The position numbers and the translations under genes are program-made. From the NCBI GenBank assembly GCA_003246805.1, contig QKDG01000169.1, forward strand, positions 1-20,200: a DNA stretch of 20,200 bases. Direction: 5' to 3'. This DNA comes from Clostridia bacterium (lineage in GTDB: Bacteria > Bacillota > Clostridia > Oscillospirales > Ruminococcaceae). The notes beneath the pieces were generated by a model. It was not told the origin of the DNA. It made no database searches and worked only from the letters and a program-made list of their open reading frames with translations. Positions within the stretch are counted from its first letter, which is position 1. Each line of letters opens with the position of its first letter. Of this stretch, positions 15,656-20,200 are shown one piece after another.

Positions 15656-15817
15656 TTAGCCATTAATACTATTATCTATTGTTTCTTTTGCTAATGTCCA
15701 CATTTGTTTTGCAATTTCTTTATTTTAAAGTAATTTGCATACATTTCGCATTTCAGCCAGAACATTTTCAAGGTTATTAAGTTCATCGTAATAAAAAGAA
15801 TTGTTTCATACTTCCAT
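15656..15817 (-). pseudogene. Decayed ORF with two in-frame stops
   Basis: One minus-strand frame of 54 codons from an ATG at 15817 gives MEV, a TGA, then NNSFYYDELNNLENVLAEMR with VCKLL, a TAA at codon 31, and NKEIAKQMWTLAKETIDNSI before the final stop. The text on both sides of the stops looks like ordinary amphipathic helix, which suggests a broken small gene or the tail of a larger one. I do not recognise the family, and there is no ribosome site before the ATG. This is part of the stretch 15605-16519, which holds no intact gene. Confidence 0.45.
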
Positions 15818-15820
15818 TTT

Positions 15821-16017
15821 TTACACAACAAAACCTGCAACCAAACCTATATTTGCACGTGATTTTATCTGATTGGTACTACAATTTATATTATTTTTAT
15901 ACCACTTTTTTTGTATTTTGTAAAGCAATTTGCTATTCGGCGAGGGGTAGCTGTTTTTTTATCAGCTTGCGTCTGATTTCGTTCAAATAATCTCGAACGA
16001 ATTTCAAAGTGTGACAT
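15821..16017 (-). pseudogene. Small ORF with strong ribosome site, apparently frameshifted
   Basis: An ATG at 16017 preceded by GAAGAGGTG starts MSHFEIRSRLFERNQTQADK and continues to a stop at 15886, a total of 43 residues. The neighbouring frame continues with NCSTNQIKSRANIGLVAGFV to a stop at 15821. Adding one A to the seven-A run in TACAAAAAAAGTGG would join them into one protein of about 65 residues. The basic first half and hydrophobic end are plain, but I do not recognise the family. It could be an intact 43-residue gene or a remnant of a mobile-element gene. Confidence 0.4.
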
Positions 16018-16084
16018 GGTGGTCACCTCTTCACGGCTTGAATTTCAAATCAATTTCTTGTATAGTAAAAAAGAAGTATTCATT

Positions 16085-16429
16085 ATGATTGAAAAAATAA
16101 CTCTCAAAGACAAGGTAAATGCAGTAACTGGTTGTTCCAATTTTATAAGTAGGACAGCTTAACAATCATATGCTAAATGTCCTACAAGCTGAAAATCGTA
16201 CTTTTGGCTTGCATATTCATGAAGATTCTGATGAAATGTTTTTCGTAATTAAAGGGGTTTTTAAAATTGAATTTGAAGATGGATTAACTACGCTAAGCCA
16301 AGGCGACTTTATCATTATTCGAAAGGGGTAATACATCGCCCTGTTTGCACTACGCTGGCAAAATGCCTTCTTATAGAAATTGATGGCACTCTTACCAAGG
16401 ATAATACTGGTGGCAAATACAGTGGTTAA
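16085..16429 (+). pseudogene. Cupin-domain protein, broken by two frame shifts
   Basis: This is the only gene trace on the plus strand. From an ATG at 16085 it reads MIEKITLKDKVNAVT; a second frame, from about 16148, gives VGQLNNHMLNVLQAENRTFG, then the cupin core HIHEDSDEMFFVIKG and LSQGDFIIIRKG; a third frame, from about 16328, gives VIHRPVCTTLAKCLLIEIDG to a stop at 16429. The total of 115 codons is the normal size of a single-domain cupin. Both cupin motifs (H-x-H...E...G, then G-D...H) are recognisable, so it is a clear relic. The second lesion is a missing G in the run AAAGGGG (16323-16328); the first is near 16140-16147. Bases 16430-16519 hold nothing I can identify. Confidence 0.85.
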
Positions 16430-16519
16430 ATACGAATAACCTCATCAATCGTTTTCTCTGTTTACGGCTTCTCTATCCCAAAAAGCTGATTATGGCAAGC
16501 CTATAAATCCATAAATAAA

Positions 16520-16689
16520 AATCCACCGGCTAAGCTGGTGGATTCAGCGTGTAGAAAAAGTCCTTTTCTACAATTATATTATAAATTTAAGCACGTAATT
16601 TGGGGGCTTTGCGGTCGCCCCCGCACCCCTTCGCATCAAAAATTATGGTTTTTTCGGCATTCTGAATACCACCGGCTAAGCCGGTGGAT
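16520..16689 (-). repeat. Noncoding hairpin-bracketed repeat, copy B
   Basis: This element of about 170 nt lies in the orientation opposite to copy A. Its left hairpin AATCCACC...GGTGGATT (16520-16544) and right hairpin CCACCGGC-TAA-GCCGGTGG (16669-16687) are near-identical to each other but unrelated to the hairpins of copy A. The core (16545-16666) contains a GGGGGC/GCCCCC stem around TTTGCGGTC (16602-16622) and TGTAGAAAA/TTTTCTACA (16550-16572). Its right end is 2 nt from the stop codon of the deacetylase gene, so the hairpin also lies in that gene's 3' transcript end. The A- and T-rich flanks of the hairpins resemble two-way terminators, but no long U-tract follows in the core direction. 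Confidence 0.85.
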
Positions 16690-16691
16690 TT

Positions 16692-17636
16692 TTATTGAGG
16701 AACTTCAAAGGCGTAGCCTTGTTCTGACAATTCGTCAATCAGTTGTTGCAGAATTTGTGCATTTGTTGAAGAAACTGAGTGCAAAAGATAAATAGCACCA
16801 GGATGTGCAGCTGCTACAAGCTTATCCAAAGCATCAGAAGGTGCCATTTGTTTGTTTACATCCCAGTCGGCATAAGCGTAGCTCCACATTATTGTTTTAT
16901 AATTGCAGGATTGTGTTACAGCAAGCGATTTTTCTGAAAACTCCCCCATTGGTGGCCTGAAAAGAAACATCTCATAGCCATATTTCTCTTTAATTTTTTG
17001 GTGCAAATCAATAATTTCATTTTTTGCTGAATTAATATCCAAAGTTGGCATAGAATAATGGTGGACTGAGTGATTACCGATAGTGTGCCCCTCATCAATC
17101 ATCCTTTTAACAAGCTCAGAATTGCGCTCCTCATAATCATTTATCAAAAAGAATGTAGCCTTGATATTTTTCTCTTTTAAAACATCAAGAATTTTTGAGG
17201 TATAACCATTTTCATATCCCTGGTCAAAGGTCAGGCAAATAGTTTTTTTGCTTGTATCATTAATAGCAATGCTGTCATATTTCCCAAACTGTGCGTTAAA
17301 ATCAAGTGCACCATAAGGGCAATTGTTTTCATCAAGACGACGCCCCTGCCCATAACCGCATTTTGTGTTATTGAGAGCATTGATTTCTGAATCAGAAAGC
17401 TTTTTAAGCTCAGGTATTGTCACATCAGAATTTTCATTTTCATCGTTTTCTTCAAAAGGGAAGGAAACATTATTGTTAATAACTGGAACACCTGTATCGC
17501 TTGCAGTTGTATTTTCTGTTGTTTTAGATGTAGTTGTAAGAGTATTGTCAGTTCCTTGCTGATAACTGCTATTATTCTGAGAGTTGCAGGATGTCAGCAA
17601 AAAAGTGAAGCAAAATAGCAATAAAGCTTTTTTCAT
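16692..17636 (-). CDS. Lipoprotein polysaccharide deacetylase, PdaA-like
   Basis: This 314-residue exported protein has a signal peptide with lipobox LLTSC (C17) and a Thr/Ser/Asn-rich linker to about residue 70. A NodB-type deacetylase domain follows: motif 1 TFDQGYENG (136-144, D138), motif 2 HSVHH (metal ligands H189 and H193), motif 3 RPPMGEFS (227-234), then the DW of YADWD (257-258) and LLHS (284-287). TFDQGYENG rather than TFDDG is the pattern of the muramic delta-lactam de-N-acetylases (PdaA type), which make spore-cortex peptidoglycan. That role fits a spore former but is inferred. The ribosome site lies in a tandem duplication (17644-17673). No housekeeping promoter was found, as expected for a sporulation gene. 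Confidence 0.9.
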   Translation of the reverse strand: MKKALLLFCFTFLLTSCNSQNNSSYQQGTDNTLTTTSKTTENTTASDTGVPVINNNVSFPFEENDENENSDVTIPELKKLSDSEINALNNTKCGYGQGRRLDENNCPYGALDFNAQFGKYDSIAINDTSKKTICLTFDQGYENGYTSKILDVLKEKNIKATFFLINDYEERNSELVKRMIDEGHTIGNHSVHHYSMPTLDINSAKNEIIDLHQKIKEKYGYEMFLFRPPMGEFSEKSLAVTQSCNYKTIMWSYAYADWDVNKQMAPSDALDKLVAAAHPGAIYLLHSVSSTNAQILQQLIDELSEQGYAFEVPQ

Positions 17637-17643
17637 AAAAAAC

Positions 17644-17673
17644 TACCTTCTTTCTTAATACCTTCTTTCTTAA
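17644..17673 (-). repeat. Perfect 15-bp tandem duplication covering the ribosome site
   Basis: The minus-strand unit TTAAGAAAGAAGGTA occurs twice in direct succession (17659-17673 and 17644-17658). Each copy carries a GAAGG ribosome-site core; the nearer one is well spaced from the deacetylase ATG at 17636. Confidence 0.9.
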
Positions 17674-17773
17674 ATTTAGCAAATCTCACTGATATTATTT
17701 TGCCCTCGTGTTATAAATATATTGAAGGTAATTTAGACTGATATATCAACCACTTTTTTATGGCTAAAACTAA

Positions 17774-17803
17774 AAAGAATGTGAAACAAAGTTCACATTC
17801 TTT
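17774..17803 (-). terminator. Intrinsic terminator after ireB
   Basis: A perfect 12-bp stem AAAGAATGTGAA/TTCACATTCTTT with a 6-nt loop starts 5 nt after the ireB stop. On the minus strand it is followed by the U-rich TTAGTTTTAG. With A-rich flanks on the other side it may work both ways. Confidence 0.8.
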
Positions 17804-17808
17804 GGTGT

Positions 17809-18054
17809 CTATTCGCCTAAATAGGATTTTACAAGCACCTGCAAAAGCTCATCACGGTCAATATGACGAATCAAACTTCGCGCATTATTATATGTTGTTA
17901 TGTATGTCGGGTCTTCAGAAAGAATATATCCGACAATTTGGTTAATTGGATTATAACCCTTTTCTCGTAAAGAGTCATATATGGTTGTTAAAGTTTTTTT
18001 GAGTTCTTTTTCCTTGTCTTCCTTTACAGAAAAAGTCATTGTCTGGTCGTGCAT
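17809..18054 (-). CDS. IreB-family regulatory phosphoprotein (UPF0297/YrzL)
   Basis: This 81-residue protein has the near-invariant GYNPINQIVGYILSEDPTYI stretch followed by ARSLIRHIDRDEL of the UPF0297 (DUF965, IreB) family, and the full family length. In Enterococcus, IreB is phosphorylated on N-terminal threonines by the PASTA kinase IreK and affects cephalosporin resistance. Here threonines lie at residues 5 and 7, which are plausible target sites. It often sits beside alaS and ruvX in Firmicutes, but in this window it is alone between pheT and the deacetylase, with its own promoter (18086-18114) and terminator. The start has a strong AAGGAGG. Cytoplasmic. Confidence 0.95.
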   Translation of the reverse strand: MHDQTMTFSVKEDKEKELKKTLTTIYDSLREKGYNPINQIVGYILSEDPTYITTYNNARSLIRHIDRDELLQVLVKSYLGE

Positions 18055-18085
18055 ATTCTTTCCTCCTTAAATAATCTATACATCC

Positions 18086-18114
18086 ATTATACCCGATAAA
18101 TATGCAATAATCAA
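18086..18114 (-). promoter_or_regulatory. Promoter of ireB
   Basis: -35 TTGATT (18109-18114), 17-nt spacer and perfect -10 TATAAT (18086-18091) on the minus strand, in the 73-nt gap after pheT. Confidence 0.75.
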
Positions 18115-18127
18115 GTGTAAAATTTCT

Positions 18128-20200
18128 CTATTTCCTTATATTTACATTTAATTTTTCGAGAAGTTTTAATACTTTATTAACGGCATCAGTAGCCTGCTCA
18201 TCTGTTAAGGTTGCATCATGTGAGCGCATTGTGATTGAATAGGAAACACTTTTTTTGCCTTCTTCAATCTGCTTGCCCTGATAAACATCAAACAAAGTGA
18301 TGCTTTCAAGAATTTTCCCACAGCCTTGTCTGATAGCCTTTTCAATTTCAGCAACGGGGAGAATTTCGTCGCAAATCAAGCTCAAATCCCTTGTAGATGC
18401 TGGGAATTTTGGCAATGGCTTATAAACCACGTCGCCGTCTGCAATTTCAAGCATTTCATTAATATTTAGCTTTGCAATATATGCCCTTGTGTTAATTTCA
18501 TAATTTTGCAGAACAAGAGGATGAATTTCGCCCAAAAAGCCAATTATCATATCGCCTTTTGTGATAACAGCTCGTCTTCCCGGATGAAAACAGCTTGCCT
18601 CAGCAACAAGAGTATCATCATCAAATTTGCAAATTTCATAATTTGAAATGCGGAAAGCCTTCAAGGCTTCTTCAACAGCACCCTTAATCGAATAGAAATC
18701 ATAATTCTCGCCATAACCACCAATTATCAGCCTGTCAGGCTCATTGGGTAGCATTCCCTCATTTGTTTTCAAATATTCAGTAGCTATTTCAAAAAGTGCG
18801 GCAGAATTGTTTCTGTAATTATAGTTTCTTGCTAATATTTCAAGCATTGAGGGAACAGCAGTTGTTCTCATAACGCTTGTATCTTCACCCAAAGGGTTGA
18901 TAATTGTAACAGCATCCCTTAGCCTGTTGTTTGCAGGCAGCATTATTTTATCAAAATGCTTAGGCGTAGTAAAAGAATATGTCAGTATCTGATTATAGCC
19001 CAATGAAACCATAGTATTTTCAATCAGGTTTTCAAATTTTTGTGAGCTTGTCAGCTTTGATTGAGCTACCCCTTTAAACAGGGTTGAAGGTATATTGTTA
19101 TAGCCAAAAATTCTTGCAACTTCCTCTGCGATATCTGCCTTGCATTCAATATCTATTCTGAATGAAGGAACAATAACCTTCTTAGCCTGGACTTCAAACC
19201 CTAAACGTGTAAGATATTCAACTTGCTCATTTTCACTAATTTCTGTTCCCAAAAAACTGTTTATCCATTCATAATCAAATTCAACAGTTTTTGCTGATTT
19301 ATCTGAATAATCTTCATCGATAATATTACCAACAATTTCACCGCAACCAAGCAGCTCAACAAGCTCATAAGCTCGTTTAATCGCAAGCAGTGAATTTCTG
19401 GGGTCAAGTCCTTTTTCAAAACGGGCAGAAGCATCAGTTCTCATTCCAAGCTTTTTGGCAGTAGTACGAACGCTTGCACCATCAAAGCAGGCAGATTCGA
19501 AAACAACAGTAGCAGTATCATCCATAATTCCACTGTATTCGCCACCCATAACGCCAGCAACAGCAATTGGTTTTTCGCTGTCAGCGATTACAAGCATTTC
19601 TTCAGAAAGCTTTCGTTCAACCCCATCAAGAGTAGTGATACACTCATCGAGTTTTGCGTTTCTTACAACAATCTGATTATTTTCGACATATTTTAAATCA
19701 AATGCGTGCATTGGGTTGCCATATTCAAGCATAACATAGTTTGTTATATCAACAAAATTATTGATAGGGCGAACACCACTTGCTCTAAGTTTTTCTCTCA
19801 GCCAGCGTGGAGAAGGCGCAATTCTGACATTCTTTACAATTCCTGCGATATAGCGTGAGCAGAGCTTTTTGTTTTCAACCTTTACTGAAATAAGGTCGCT
19901 TACATTTTCATTATTTGCATTAAAAGCAGGCTCTTTTATAGATAAAGGCTTATTGAAGGTTGCAGCAGCTTCTCTTGCTAAGCCTACAACTGATAAGCAG
20001 TCAGGGCGGTTTGAGGTTATTTCAAACTCAACGCTTGTATCATTCAGCCCAATTGCTGTATGAATATCCTCGCCTGTCTTGCAATCCTCATCAATAAGGA
20101 AAATACCATCAGCAATAGCATAAGGGAAATCATGCGTAGTAAGATTTAGCTCGCCCAGTGAGCAAAGCATACCATTGCTTTCAACACCGCGTAGCTTGCC
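18128..20200 (-). CDS. pheT: Phenylalanyl-tRNA synthetase beta subunit, N-terminus cut by window edge
   Basis: The frame is open to the right edge. The ten codons before the first internal ATG (20170) encode GKLRGVESNG, the conserved tRNA-binding/B3-proximal stretch that continues as MLCSLGEL, so the gene starts outside the window and about 100 residues are missing here. The 690 visible residues contain the B3/B4 editing region, the B5 domain, the catalytic-like core with MHAFDLKY and ARFEKGLDPR, and a C-terminal FDX-ACB anticodon-binding domain (PKFPASTRDLSL to the end). It forms the alpha2-beta2 enzyme that charges tRNA-Phe; pheS probably lies upstream, beyond the window. No lesion was seen. 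Confidence 0.98.
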   Translation of the reverse strand, partial: GKLRGVESNGMLCSLGELNLTTHDFPYAIADGIFLIDEDCKTGEDIHTAIGLNDTSVEFEITSNRPDCLSVVGLAREAAATFNKPLSIKEPAFNANNENVSDLISVKVENKKLCSRYIAGIVKNVRIAPSPRWLREKLRASGVRPINNFVDITNYVMLEYGNPMHAFDLKYVENNQIVVRNAKLDECITTLDGVERKLSEEMLVIADSEKPIAVAGVMGGEYSGIMDDTATVVFESACFDGASVRTTAKKLGMRTDASARFEKGLDPRNSLLAIKRAYELVELLGCGEIVGNIIDEDYSDKSAKTVEFDYEWINSFLGTEISENEQVEYLTRLGFEVQAKKVIVPSFRIDIECKADIAEEVARIFGYNNIPSTLFKGVAQSKLTSSQKFENLIENTMVSLGYNQILTYSFTTPKHFDKIMLPANNRLRDAVTIINPLGEDTSVMRTTAVPSMLEILARNYNYRNNSAALFEIATEYLKTNEGMLPNEPDRLIIGGYGENYDFYSIKGAVEEALKAFRISNYEICKFDDDTLVAEASCFHPGRRAVITKGDMIIGFLGEIHPLVLQNYEINTRAYIAKLNINEMLEIADGDVVYKPLPKFPASTRDLSLICDEILPVAEIEKAIRQGCGKILESITLFDVYQGKQIEEGKKSVSYSITMRSHDATLTDEQATDAVNKVLKLLEKLNVNIRK

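Noticed and set aside
16538..16795. Plus-strand frame of 85 codons across repeat B
   Set aside because: It runs through both hairpins and into the antisense of the deacetylase; the reading frame is not kept in copy A.
1..20200. tRNA or rRNA genes
   Set aside because: No cloverleaf arms with a T-loop GTTCRA pattern or conserved rRNA segments were recognised by eye; a tRNA scan would be decisive.

Overview
The window looks like chromosomal DNA of a low-GC, spore-forming member of the Clostridia, probably a gut or rumen Oscillospiraceae/Ruminococcaceae-type bacterium. The reasons are the AT-rich intergenic DNA, strong GGAGG-type ribosome sites, T-box leaders, a THF riboswitch before folT, SpoIIM, a PdaA-like spore-cortex deacetylase, IreB and a PASTA kinase-like protein. 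The genus is an inference. Every intact gene lies on the minus strand, so the window reads right to left.

Right end (about 20200 to 16690): pheT, cut by the window edge; ireB with its own promoter and terminator; then a lipoprotein polysaccharide deacetylase whose ribosome-site region is tandemly duplicated. Next (16690 to 15605) is a decayed patch of about 1.1 kb with no intact gene: repeat element B, a plus-strand cupin pseudogene with two frame shifts, a frame-shifted small ORF and an ORF with two internal stops. It is followed by an SDR-family oxidoreductase (15604 to 14777) and a zinc-ribbon membrane-anchored protein (14632 to 13859).

Middle (13860 to 8840): a T-box leader, whose best specifier reading is the leucine codon CUC, precedes an acyl-CoA synthetase and a sugar-phosphate isomerase-like protein. 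Then come a zinc-ribbon/kinase-fold/PASTA membrane protein that lacks the normal kinase catalytic residues and has a frameshift in its last PASTA domain, and repeat element A.

Left part (8840 to 1): pfkA; a THF riboswitch with folT; proC; spoIIM with a DUF624/YesL-like gene; and an alanine T-box leading the operon alaS - HIT protein - phosphoribosyltransferase - comEC, which runs off the left edge.

The most novel-looking signal is the pair of noncoding elements A (8939-9106) and B (16520-16689). They share a core of about 120 nt at roughly 85% identity by hand alignment. Each is bracketed by two near-identical hairpins, but the bracketing hairpin differs completely between the copies. The second is the likely leucine T-box on an acyl-CoA synthetase, which suggests leucine synthesis from a branched-chain fatty acid. 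Three apparent frame lesions sit in or beside homopolymer runs, so either active decay or base-calling errors should be considered.
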